Of a DNA stretch of 54,153 nt, positions 24,655 to 32,617 are shown piece by piece (position 1 is the first letter of the stretch; every line of letters starts with the position of its first letter). Origin of the DNA: Chloroflexaceae bacterium (GTDB taxonomy: Bacteria > Chloroflexota > Chloroflexia > Chloroflexales > Chloroflexaceae); the NCBI GenBank assembly GCA_028282325.1, contig JANQID010000104.1, forward strand, positions 1-54,153, written 5' to 3'. The notes under the pieces were generated by a model, which was not told the DNA's origin, ran no database searches, and worked only from the letters and a program-made list of their open reading frames with translations. The translations under genes were made by a program, and so were the position numbers.

Positions 24655-26391
24655 CTACGGCAAGCGTCGTATATCGAAACCTGAAAGCTGGCGCATAATG
24701 TCGAACGCTCCCTGCCCATCGGCAAGGGCGCGCGCCGCATTCGAGTGCGTGAAATACACATCGACCCGCGTACCGCTCGACAGGCCGCGGAAATGAATGC
24801 CAAAGACGCCGGCGGCCGCGTCATCCGTTGTGGTCAAATCAAGCGGCGGGTCATAGCCAATTCGGCCATCGGCATCGGCAGGTACGAGCCCGGGGAATAA
24901 CACATACGTACCGGTCGGATCCGTCACCCAGAATTCGAGATCCTCGTTCGGCAACAAGTTCTGGCCGCGCACCTGGAAGGTCGTTCCCACGCCGCCTTCT
25001 TGTGGCGTCACGCTGCCGTTTACATTCGCCGGGCGCGGCGTGCCGGGGCCGGCGACATAGTCGCTCGTGATCTTAAACGCGGCGGCATTGACAACGCTGC
25101 TGCGCACACCCTGCGCCGCCAGACTGTAGATTCCATCGGAGAGGCCCGCGCTGGAGAACTCTACCATAACAATACCATCGCTATCAAGGGTGACGGCGGA
25201 AGGATCAATCGGCGTGCTGGTATTATCGGCAGCGGTGATCCAACTGCTTACCGTCTCGTCCGCTTCATAGCCGACGGCTTGAAACAAGAAGAACGTTGGG
25301 GCGGGCGCGGCCAACGGCATAATGATCGCGTCGCCTTGCACAGGGAGCTGATCGTGCAGCAAGACTCCCAGCTTGTTCGGATCACCGGGCGGACTAGCCG
25401 CGGCGCCGGTAATCCGGAAATAGCCCGTCGCCTGGTTGCCGCTGCTCACGCCCTGGGCATTGAACGACCATATCCCTTCTATGAAACTGGGATCGGTCGT
25501 AACCGCCACATTCGCATCATCAATCGATCCCTGATCATCGGCCTTCACCTGCGAGTCAATGCCAACCGTCGATTGGTCCGGCGCAGTAAGCCAGACGCCC
25601 ACACTCTCGCCGGCGTTGAATCCATCGGCCTGGAATTGGAAAACCGTTCCGGGCGGCCCATTGTCGGGAACAACCTGGGCGTTGACATTCGACGGCAACG
25701 GCTCAACCGGCACAGGGTCAGGCGTGGGATTAGGCACAGGATCGATGGGCGCTTGATCGGGCGGCACCGGCGCGAGCAACTCCGGCGGCGCGAGTTGGCG
25801 ACCGAGGGCGCTGAGCAACACCCGCTCGCCGGGTGCGAACTCCGGCCAGTATTCAAAACGAGCACGCTCAAAATACTGCACCGTGTGCCACTCGCCATCT
25901 TCTAGCACTTCCTTGACTTCTTCACTAATCGGAAGCCCGAAAATGCGCTCTCCGCCGCGCGTTTCCCAAACTTCCTTAAACCCATACTGTAGGATGTGTT
26001 GCGTCTGCGGAAAATAGCGTCGTTGCTCAGTATCTTCAATCGGCGGAGCCTTGGGAAACTCCCGATCGGCGGTAATTTCCACACCCAGCATACCGAGTTC
26101 GATATACGCTTGCCCGCCTTGCTCGGTTAGTTCGAAGCGCGCCCGCTCGAAATATTGCACAACACGACCCTGTGTGACATATTCCTCGGTTATCGGGTAG
26201 CCAAAATTCAGGAGACCGTCATTGGCTTCCCAAAACGCCCGAAACTCTCCTTGAAGAAAATGTCCGGTTTCATAAAAATAGCGCGCCTCGGTCTGCGCCT
26301 GAGTTTGGGGTAAAGCAACGCCCATCAGAACCAGGATAAGCGCCATAATGCCGATCAGCGACAGCGGCCTGGGGGCAAGACGTTGGGCCAT
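24655..26391 (-). CDS. Secreted protein with LGFP-like ETGH repeats and Ig-like repeats
   Basis: 578 residues with a Sec signal peptide (hydrophobic run LIGIMALILVLMGVAL, cleavage likely after AQT). Two tandem units follow (about 38-105 and 120-200), each running ETGH/QTQH, FWE..GG, FGYP or FGLP, EE and YFERARFE. This pattern resembles the LGFP repeat of cell-wall-bound proteins. A Pro-rich linker (near 210-235) leads to three Ig-like units, each with a line such as GTVFQFQADGFNAGESVGVW. Function unknown; a surface or cell-wall protein is likely. Paralogous to the gene at 29559-30530. Start follows AGAGGAGG. Confidence 0.78.
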   Translation of the reverse strand: MAQRLAPRPLSLIGIMALILVLMGVALPQTQAQTEARYFYETGHFLQGEFRAFWEANDGLLNFGYPITEEYVTQGRVVQYFERARFELTEQGGQAYIELGMLGVEITADREFPKAPPIEDTEQRRYFPQTQHILQYGFKEVWETRGGERIFGLPISEEVKEVLEDGEWHTVQYFERARFEYWPEFAPGERVLLSALGRQLAPPELLAPVPPDQAPIDPVPNPTPDPVPVEPLPSNVNAQVVPDNGPPGTVFQFQADGFNAGESVGVWLTAPDQSTVGIDSQVKADDQGSIDDANVAVTTDPSFIEGIWSFNAQGVSSGNQATGYFRITGAAASPPGDPNKLGVLLHDQLPVQGDAIIMPLAAPAPTFFLFQAVGYEADETVSSWITAADNTSTPIDPSAVTLDSDGIVMVEFSSAGLSDGIYSLAAQGVRSSVVNAAAFKITSDYVAGPGTPRPANVNGSVTPQEGGVGTTFQVRGQNLLPNEDLEFWVTDPTGTYVLFPGLVPADADGRIGYDPPLDLTTTDDAAAGVFGIHFRGLSSGTRVDVYFTHSNAARALADGQGAFDIMRQLSGFDIRRLP

Positions 26392-26473
26392 ATGCGATCC
26401 TCCTCTCGCCTGAGGGTGATATGCGGGAAATATGGATGAGTGATTTTACAGCTTCTCACTTTATATCGCTTGT

Positions 26474-26503
26474 ATGATAGTCAAATCGATACTCGTTTGT
26501 CAA
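26474..26503 (-). promoter_or_regulatory. Promoter of the secreted repeat gene
   Basis: Minus strand TTGACA (26498-26503), 18-base spacer, TATCAT (26474-26479), about 80 bases before the start codon. The divergent comEC begins about 110 bases to the right. Confidence 0.55.
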
Positions 26504-26612
26504 GCGCAAATTGGCCAATTTTATTGCGATATTGCATATTGCTCAACATATCCTTGCAGTGAATCTGACGGTTCAAACCGTGCTTTTATCATCTCGCAAC
26601 GAGGAGCGTAGG

Positions 26613-28151
26613 ATGTGGCTCATTCCCCTAACCATCGCATGGATGCTTGGAAGCGTCGTTGCCGATGAACTGCCGCACCTCTGCCATCTGCTCGGCGGCG
26701 TTGGACTGATTGGCGCGCTCACGACGCTATTCGGCTGGCGCAATAAACGCATACGGCTCGTTGGGCTGCTACTGTTGTGTTTTGCCCTGGGCGGCTGGCG
26801 TTATGTCGCCGCGCAAGTTCCCACCACGCCGCACAGCATCTGGCGATTGGCCGGGCAGCGCAATCTCGTCGTTCAGGGCGTGGTGCAAGGCGACCCCAAA
26901 CGCACCGAGACCGGCCAGCAGGTTATTCTCGGAACCGAGCTGGCGCGCGTCGCCGGCCAGACGGCGCCGGCGGAGGGGCTGCTGCTGGTGCAGCTTCCGC
27001 CCTATCCGCACTATCACTACGGGCAACGGTTGGCGGTACTGGGCGATATCGAGGAGCCGCGTTCGGCTGAACGACCCGGCGAGTTTGATTATCGAGACTA
27101 CCTCGCCCGCAAACGCATCTTCGTTATGATGCGCGATCCCCTGGTGCAAACCCTCGCTGACGACGCCGGCAATCCGCTCTTGCGCACGTTGTTCGACGCT
27201 CGCGACCACTGCCAGAAGATTGTGATGCGTATGCTGCCCGATCCGCAATCGTCGCTGGCGATCGGCATTATCCTCGGCCTGCAATCCTCGATCCCCGAAG
27301 ATGTATACGACGCCTTCTCCGTCACCGGAACCTCGCATATCCTCGTTGTTTCAGGCTGGAACTTCACCATCGTCGCCGCGATGCTTGCCGGCGTCGCCTC
27401 GCGCCTCCGCCTCGGTCGCGGATCAGCCTTCTGGCTGTCGCTGGCCGTGATGTGGATCTACGCGCTGTTCGTCGGCGCCGGCGCAGCCGTTTTGCGCGCG
27501 GCGGTGATGGCCAGCTTGATGGTGCTGGCCCGCACGACGGAGCGGCAAAGCGAACCCTGGACCTTGCTCTTTGTCGCCTGCTGGGCGTTGACGTTTCACG
27601 ATCCCAACGCGCTATGGGATCTGGGGTTTCAACTCTCAGCCCTGGCGACGGCTAGCCTCTTTGCGTTTGGCAAGCCCGTCGAGCGCTGGCTGCAACGCTT
27701 TCCCCCGCTGCGGCAACCGTTGCTCGCCTGGGCGACCGAAGCGCTGACCGCCACCCTCGCCGCGCAGATCCTGGCGTTGCCTATCATCTTATATCATTTT
27801 GGCAATCTTTCGCTTGTCGCCCCGCTGGCCAACGTGATTATTGTGCCGGTCATTCCGTATGCGATGCTCCTCGGCGCCGCAACGATGGTCGTCGGCCTGG
27901 TCTGGCTACCGCTCGGACAATGGCTGGCCCCCGCCGTCTGGCTGCCGCTAAGCTGGATCGCCGAAGGGGCGTTGCTCCTGGCGCAGGCGCCCTGGGCGGC
28001 TGTACGCCTGCCGCCATTTCCTCGCTGGCTGCTTCTCGGTTATTATGCCCTAGTCATAGGATGGCATCTCTGGCGGCAGTACGATCAGGATCGCGCCGAG
28101 GAGAACAACGTGTCAATCCTACGCATACTCGGTCGTGAAGATATTGTGTAA
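26613..28151 (+). CDS. comEC: ComEC/Rec2-family protein lacking the hydrolase domain
   Basis: 512 residues. An N-terminal DUF4131-like part, an OB-like region, then the ComEC competence domain with GIILGLQSSIPEDVYDAFSV and TGTSHILVVSGWNFTI, the family signature. ComEC forms the channel that brings single-stranded DNA across the cytoplasmic membrane. Full ComEC proteins carry a further 250-residue metallo-beta-lactamase domain; this one ends after the last membrane helix (WHLWRQYDQDRAEENN). No such domain follows in any frame, so DNA degradation must come from another protein if the system works. ATG at 26613 follows GAGGAGCG; the frame is open 34 codons further up. Confidence 0.88.
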   Translation: MWLIPLTIAWMLGSVVADELPHLCHLLGGVGLIGALTTLFGWRNKRIRLVGLLLLCFALGGWRYVAAQVPTTPHSIWRLAGQRNLVVQGVVQGDPKRTETGQQVILGTELARVAGQTAPAEGLLLVQLPPYPHYHYGQRLAVLGDIEEPRSAERPGEFDYRDYLARKRIFVMMRDPLVQTLADDAGNPLLRTLFDARDHCQKIVMRMLPDPQSSLAIGIILGLQSSIPEDVYDAFSVTGTSHILVVSGWNFTIVAAMLAGVASRLRLGRGSAFWLSLAVMWIYALFVGAGAAVLRAAVMASLMVLARTTERQSEPWTLLFVACWALTFHDPNALWDLGFQLSALATASLFAFGKPVERWLQRFPPLRQPLLAWATEALTATLAAQILALPIILYHFGNLSLVAPLANVIIVPVIPYAMLLGAATMVVGLVWLPLGQWLAPAVWLPLSWIAEGALLLAQAPWAAVRLPPFPRWLLLGYYALVIGWHLWRQYDQDRAEENNVSILRILGREDIV

Positions 28152-28252
28152 CACCAAATTCGGGTGAACCGTTGCGGAATGTGCGGCTCGTCACTCGCCA
28201 CGCATCACTCGTCACTATGATTTGGCGTGCTTCTGCATTTCCCCATCATCTG

Positions 28253-28261
28253 TGGTATAAC
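28253..28261 (+). promoter_or_regulatory. Extended -10 before the CinA-like gene
   Basis: TGGTATAAC (TGn then TATAAC) 58 bases before the start codon at 28319. No convincing -35. Confidence 0.45.
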
Positions 28262-28318
28262 ACGTGCTAATACGCAGGTGAAATTGATATTGACCCACCA
28301 GGGGAAAGAGCGCGCCAT

Positions 28319-28873
28319 ATGCTCGCCACCGAACTTCAACACGCTATCGCCGCGATCCACGCCGCCCCGCACAAGCTGGTGCTGGAATTCACCGGCGCGG
28401 GGAGTCTGGCGCTCTGGTGGCTGCACAGCGTCGCCGGTTCATCGCGCACGATCCTGGAGGCCGGCGACCGCTACGCCGCCGCATCGCTGCACGATCTGCT
28501 GGGCGAGGAGCCAGCGACGTTCGTCTCGGTTGACACCGCCATCGCCATGGCTCGACGCGCTTATGCGCGCGCGCGCCTGTTGAGCGACGCAAGTGAACCT
28601 CTGCTCGGCGTCGGCTGTACCGCAACCATCGCCACCGACAGAATCAAGCGCGGGGAGCATCGCTGCGCCATCGCGGTGCAGCATGCGCACGGCGGACGCG
28701 CCTATGCCGTGACGCTGGCCAAAGGACAACGCGACCGCCTCGGCGAGGAAACGTTGGTTAGCCAGTTACTGCTGCGCGCCATCATACGCGCGTGCAAGCC
28801 TGAGTTGCCCGCGCCCCTGGATCTGATCAATGACGAACAGGTGACGGAATATGAATTTCCCGCATCCGAGTAA
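28319..28873 (+). CDS. CinA-like protein (possible NMN amidohydrolase)
   Basis: 184 residues, about the size of a stand-alone CinA C-terminal domain. EFTGAGSLALWWLHSVAGSS matches the nucleophile-bearing helix start of CinA (usually ES.TGG with a following GSS), and LGVGCTATIATDRIKRGEHR fits the later GV.G.AGP loop. Known CinA domains deamidate nicotinamide mononucleotide. The active-site line is altered, so activity is not certain. The next gene starts 30 bases later and encodes a nucleotidyltransferase, and fused versions of these two domains exist in eukaryotes, which supports a joint role in pyridine nucleotide recycling (inference). Confidence 0.72.
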   Translation: MLATELQHAIAAIHAAPHKLVLEFTGAGSLALWWLHSVAGSSRTILEAGDRYAAASLHDLLGEEPATFVSVDTAIAMARRAYARARLLSDASEPLLGVGCTATIATDRIKRGEHRCAIAVQHAHGGRAYAVTLAKGQRDRLGEETLVSQLLLRAIIRACKPELPAPLDLINDEQVTEYEFPASE

Positions 28874-28902
28874 GATGCACACAGAGGGCAAGGAATGCAA
28901 AC

Positions 28903-29562
28903 GTGATGAGACCAGACAATCCACGTCGCCGTGAGACGACCGCCGGCAACCCTCTCCAAACCTTGAGCGCTGCCGTGGCTGAACTGGTGAAGGGCGAGCT
29001 GCAGACGATCACCGTGTACTCCGATGGTCGCTGGGCCAGTGAGCAGCCGGCGCGGGGCGCCATCCTATCGGGGGCGTTTAACCCCCTGCACGAAGGACAT
29101 ATCCGCCTGGCCGCCATCGCGGCGCGGCGCACAGGCTTGCCGATATTTTTTGAACTGCCGGTCGCCAACGCCGACAAAGGGCTGATTTCGGCGGAAGAAG
29201 TGCAGCGACGCCTGCGCCAGTTTCGCGACAAGCATCCGGTTCTGCTTTCACGAGCGCCGCTGTTCAGCCAGAAAGCCCGACTCTACCCAGACAGCGTGTT
29301 TGTGATCGGCTATGACACCGCCATTCGCATTGTCGCACCGCGCTACTACGACGGGGAAGCGGGCATGCTGGCGGCGTTCGCCAAGATCCGCGAGGCCGGA
29401 TGCCGCTTTCTGGTCGGCGGGCGGGTGCAGGATGACCGGTTTTGCACCCTGGCGAACATTGACCTGCCGCCCGCCATCCGCGACCTGTTCGACGGCTTGT
29501 CGGAACAGGAATTTCGGGCCGACCTGTCCTCAACCGAACTCCGGGCGATGGCGCACAGCTAG
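28903..29562 (+). CDS. NMNAT/cytidylyltransferase-like nucleotidyltransferase
   Basis: 219 residues. GAFNPLHEGHIRLAAIA is the (G)xFxPxHxGH motif of the HxGH nucleotidyltransferase superfamily, and SSTELRA near the end is the second nucleotide-binding motif (usually S[ST].[IL]R). The first 45 residues are a polar extension. With the CinA-like gene just upstream, adenylyl transfer to a nicotinate or nicotinamide mononucleotide is the likely reaction, but the substrate is not shown by sequence. GTG 28903 and ATG 28906 are equally good starts after AAGGA. Its TAG stop overlaps the stop of the convergent gene in a CTAG. Confidence 0.78.
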   Translation: MMRPDNPRRRETTAGNPLQTLSAAVAELVKGELQTITVYSDGRWASEQPARGAILSGAFNPLHEGHIRLAAIAARRTGLPIFFELPVANADKGLISAEEVQRRLRQFRDKHPVLLSRAPLFSQKARLYPDSVFVIGYDTAIRIVAPRYYDGEAGMLAAFAKIREAGCRFLVGGRVQDDRFCTLANIDLPPAIRDLFDGLSEQEFRADLSSTELRAMAHS

Positions 29563-30530
29563 CGTTGCAGACGGAACGATGCCGCCACAATCCTGCCGCT
29601 TGTAGTGCCTTGTCCAACCAGACTCCACTGTCCTTCGGGATCGTTAGCTTCGGTGCGGAAACCGATCAAGACGCCACCATCATCATCGGCGATAGCCTGG
29701 TAGGGCAGGGAGCGCACCCGCCCGTCCGGCAAATTCAGCCACATACTGACAAACTCGCCCGGCAGATAATTCCACGCCTGGAATCCAAGCACCGTACCCG
29801 GCGCGCTGGGGCTTGGATAAACGCGCCCGCTCGCAATCGTGTTGGGAATACTGGCGCACGTGCTGCTATCGCCCTCCGGCAACGGTCCTGACGGCGGCGC
29901 GTTGGGCGGCAAGCCGGGTCGAAGCTGGCATGGGGCTAAAGGCGTGCCAAGCAGACCAAGCTTTATCTGCGAACCGTGCAACTCAAAACGCGCCCGCTCG
30001 AAATATTGCACCGTGCGCTGCTGTCCATCGGGCAACAACTCCGGAGTCTCCTCGCTGAGCGGATAGCCGAACAGTTCCAGACCGCCCCGGCTTTCCCAAT
30101 AGCGCTTGAAGCTCCCTTGCAAGCTGTGACCGGTTTCAGGGAAATAGCGCCGGGAACTCGTATCACGAAACGGCGCAACCGGCGGAAATCCTAACCCGCG
30201 CACGGTCAACGTCTCCGCACCGATCCGGCCAAGCTGGACGATGCCCTGGCTGCCCTGTACAGTCAACTCAAAACGGGCGCGCTCAAAATGCTGCACGACT
30301 CTGCCGTCACTGTTGCGTACGTATTCTTCGGTGACCGGAAATCCAAAGACATCTAAGCCGCCGTGACGATCCCAGAATGAGCGAAACGCGCCGCCGAGAT
30401 AGTGCCCCGTTTCGGGGAAATAGACCGTCGGCGTCTGCGCATGCGTAACACCCTGTGACATTCCGCCCGCTAATATGCCGGCCACGAGCGCCAGCAGAAT
30501 CCATACCGATACGCATCGTCTTCGTTGCAT
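29559..30530 (-). CDS. Secreted protein with LGFP-like ETGH repeats, short paralogue
   Basis: 323 residues with a signal peptide (ILLALVAGILAGGM). Two units follow: PETGHYLGGAFRSFWDRHGG then FGFPVTEE...YFERARFEL type blocks at about 38-95, and PETGHSLQGSFKRYWESRGG then FGYPLSEE with a second FERARFEL at about 125-190. One Ig-like unit (GTVLGFQAWNYLPGEFVSMW) ends the protein. It is a shorter version of the 24655-26391 product, which has three Ig-like units. Likely exported and surface-bound; function unknown. The stop codon overlaps that of the convergent nucleotidyltransferase gene. Confidence 0.76.
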   Translation of the reverse strand: MQRRRCVSVWILLALVAGILAGGMSQGVTHAQTPTVYFPETGHYLGGAFRSFWDRHGGLDVFGFPVTEEYVRNSDGRVVQHFERARFELTVQGSQGIVQLGRIGAETLTVRGLGFPPVAPFRDTSSRRYFPETGHSLQGSFKRYWESRGGLELFGYPLSEETPELLPDGQQRTVQYFERARFELHGSQIKLGLLGTPLAPCQLRPGLPPNAPPSGPLPEGDSSTCASIPNTIASGRVYPSPSAPGTVLGFQAWNYLPGEFVSMWLNLPDGRVRSLPYQAIADDDGGVLIGFRTEANDPEGQWSLVGQGTTSGRIVAASFRLQR

Positions 30531-30859
30531 ACGCTATCCCCATTTCTCTCTGGCGTAAAGGATATTATGGCTCCAAACGGTCAAGCGTTCCATATCCGCG
30601 CCGCGTGGTTCCAAAATTCCTTTTACGTTTCTAACACTCAGGGCCTATCATACGCAATTACAGCGTCGATGTCAATGCACATCCAGCGCATACCTACAAC
30701 GAATTTGACCTGACCAGAGCAAGCACGGGTATAATATCCGTCGCTGCCCAGCGTATGCCCTCGTGTAATGTCTGCGGTGCTATGTTTCTACAACGTCACG
30801 TTGGCGCGGAAAGACTCCGACGTGAGATGGAGATAACGAAATGAAAGGGAGAGATCGCT
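30531..30859 (+). promoter_or_regulatory. hisD upstream region: promoter and leader hairpin
   Basis: 329 bases without a gene. TTGACC (30705-30710) and TATAAT (30730-30735) form a possible promoter, though with a long 19-base spacer. In the 125-base leader TCACGTTGG (30796-30804) pairs with CCGACGTGA (30817-30825) with one G-U. No histidine-rich leader peptide or T-run was seen, so attenuation is not supported. The first 150 bases hold nothing recognisable. Confidence 0.5.
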
Positions 30860-32185
30860 ATGACCATTCCGATTATTACCGACTTGACCATCGCTCGCGC
30901 CGGCGTGTTGCGGCGCGTTCCATTAGACGAAGATCGCGATGTCGCCCAGGTCGTTGAGCAGATCGTGCGCGATGTGCGGGATCGCGGCGATGCAGCGTTG
31001 CGTGAAATGACCCTTCGCTTCGACGGCGTCGATCTGGAGCGTTTCGAGATCTCGCCCGATCGCATCGCCGAAGCCGCGACGACGCTCGACCCGGAGCTGC
31101 TCGACGCGCTGCACCTAGCGGCGAACGAACTCGAACGCTTTCACCTCCACCAGGCGCGCAACTCGTGGATCGATTTCAGCGTCGAAGGATCACTGGGGCA
31201 GCTTGTTGTACCGCTCCAGCGCGTGGGCGCGTATGTGCCGGGAGGCGTCGCACCGTTGCCGTCATCATTGTTGCACGCGGCGATCCCGGCCCGTGTCGCC
31301 GGCGTCGAGGAGATAATCGCCTGTTCGCCGCCGCAACGGGGTACGGGTGAACCGGCGGAGATCGTGCTGGCTGCCGCGCATGTGGTCGGAGTCAAACGAC
31401 TTTTCGCCCTCGGCGGGGCGCAGGCCATTGCGGCGATGGCTTATGGAACGGCAAGCGTTCCCAGAGTGGACAAGATCGTCGGGCCGGGCAATCGTTATGT
31501 AATCCTGGCCAAACGCGCCGTATTCGGTGCAGCGGGCATTGAAAGCCTGCCCGGACCAACCGAAACCCTGGTGATTGCCGATGCCAACGCCGATCCTCGC
31601 TACGCCGCCGCCGATCTACTGGCGCAGGCCGAACACTACGAGGCCAGTGCGATCTTGATCACGCCGTCGGTGGAATTGGCGGCAGCGGTGCAGGCGGAAG
31701 TCGCCCGACAGCTTGAAGAACTGCCCGAAGCCAATGCGCAAGCCGCCGCCGAGGCTGTCTCGCAGCGCGGGGGTGTCGTGATCGCTCCCGATCTGGACGT
31801 CGCGATTGACCTGGCGAATGAGTACGGCCCGGAGCACCTTTGCCTGCTGGTTGATGATCCCTGGCGCTACGTCGGGCGGGTGCGCAACGCGGGCGGCGTG
31901 TTTCTGGGCGAACGCTCATTCGAGGTATTGGGCGACTATGTCGCTGGCCCGTCGCACATTATGCCCACCGAAGGCACGGCGCGCTACGCCTCGCCCGTCA
32001 ATGTCGATGACTTCCGCAAAGTCATCTCGCTGGTGGGGCTGAATGAAGCCGCGCTGCAGCGGATTGGCCCGGCGGCGGCGCGGCTGGCCGAAGCCGAAGG
32101 GCTCTTCGCCCATGCGGCGGCGGTGCGCAAACGGCTCGATGCGCCGTCGCCGGATCCTCGCGATAAAGGGTCGCATACGAAGTAG
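30860..32185 (+). CDS. hisD: Histidinol dehydrogenase
   Basis: 441 residues. Zinc-dependent oxidation of L-histidinol to L-histidine, the last two steps of histidine biosynthesis. VPLQRVGAYVPGG, FALGGAQAIAAMAYGT, VDKIVGPGNRYV and GPSHIMPTEGTARYASP are diagnostic and include the zinc-site Gln and His. No other his gene is nearby. ATG follows GGGAG by about 7 bases. Confidence 0.97.
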   Translation: MTIPIITDLTIARAGVLRRVPLDEDRDVAQVVEQIVRDVRDRGDAALREMTLRFDGVDLERFEISPDRIAEAATTLDPELLDALHLAANELERFHLHQARNSWIDFSVEGSLGQLVVPLQRVGAYVPGGVAPLPSSLLHAAIPARVAGVEEIIACSPPQRGTGEPAEIVLAAAHVVGVKRLFALGGAQAIAAMAYGTASVPRVDKIVGPGNRYVILAKRAVFGAAGIESLPGPTETLVIADANADPRYAAADLLAQAEHYEASAILITPSVELAAAVQAEVARQLEELPEANAQAAAEAVSQRGGVVIAPDLDVAIDLANEYGPEHLCLLVDDPWRYVGRVRNAGGVFLGERSFEVLGDYVAGPSHIMPTEGTARYASPVNVDDFRKVISLVGLNEAALQRIGPAAARLAEAEGLFAHAAAVRKRLDAPSPDPRDKGSHTK

Positions 32186-32262
32186 TGTATAATACAACGA
32201 ATGCAGTCAAGATCTGACTCGACCGATACGTACATAGATTATCAAGCAAAGGCAAAGCGAAT

Positions 32263-32520
32263 ATGTCCGGTTTTCTTATCCAGTTTGTTAACTTACTCTT
32301 TCAGGTGCTGTCGTTCGCGATCCTCGGTCGCGTGCTGATGTCGTGGATCGACCCGACGGGCAATATGCGCATCACCCAGGTGTTGCAAGAGCTGACCGAG
32401 CCCATTCTGGCTCCGATTCGCAGTATTATGCCGAATTTCGGTATGCTCGATCTCTCGCCGATTGTCGCGATGCTGCTATTGCAGCTTGTAGGCAACCTCA
32501 TCATTCGATCGCTCAGCTAG
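32263..32520 (+). CDS. YggT-family membrane protein
   Basis: 85 residues with two hydrophobic stretches enclosing RVLMSWIDPTGNMRI and EPILAPIRSIMPNFG, the single-domain YggT pattern. YggT proteins sit in the cytoplasmic membrane and are linked to division-site or osmotic functions in other bacteria; the role here is open. A 9-bp hairpin follows 41 bases after the stop. Confidence 0.88.
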   Translation: MSGFLIQFVNLLFQVLSFAILGRVLMSWIDPTGNMRITQVLQELTEPILAPIRSIMPNFGMLDLSPIVAMLLLQLVGNLIIRSLS

Positions 32521-32561
32521 GCTGCTGTGTTCACGCGGTCAGAAACAAAGCTGATTGTCAT

Positions 32562-32597
32562 ACGGGGCGAATGGAGCCAGTCTCCGTCTCGCCCCGT
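32562..32597 (+). terminator. Terminator-like hairpin after yggT
   Basis: ACGGGGCGA (32562-32570) and TCGCCCCGT (32589-32597) pair perfectly over 9 bases, with an inner GGAG/CTCC; CTTGTT follows. It lies between yggT and the next gene and falls in front of the GTG start chosen there. Confidence 0.6.
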
Positions 32598-32617
32598 CTT
32601 GTTGCATAGGTGTGGAC

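Noticed and set aside
25000-25905. 301-codon plus-strand frame
   Set aside because: Antisense to the secreted repeat protein, which has a signal peptide and internal repeats.
30796-30825. Leader hairpin of hisD as a histidine attenuator
   Set aside because: No His-rich leader peptide and no T-run after the stem.
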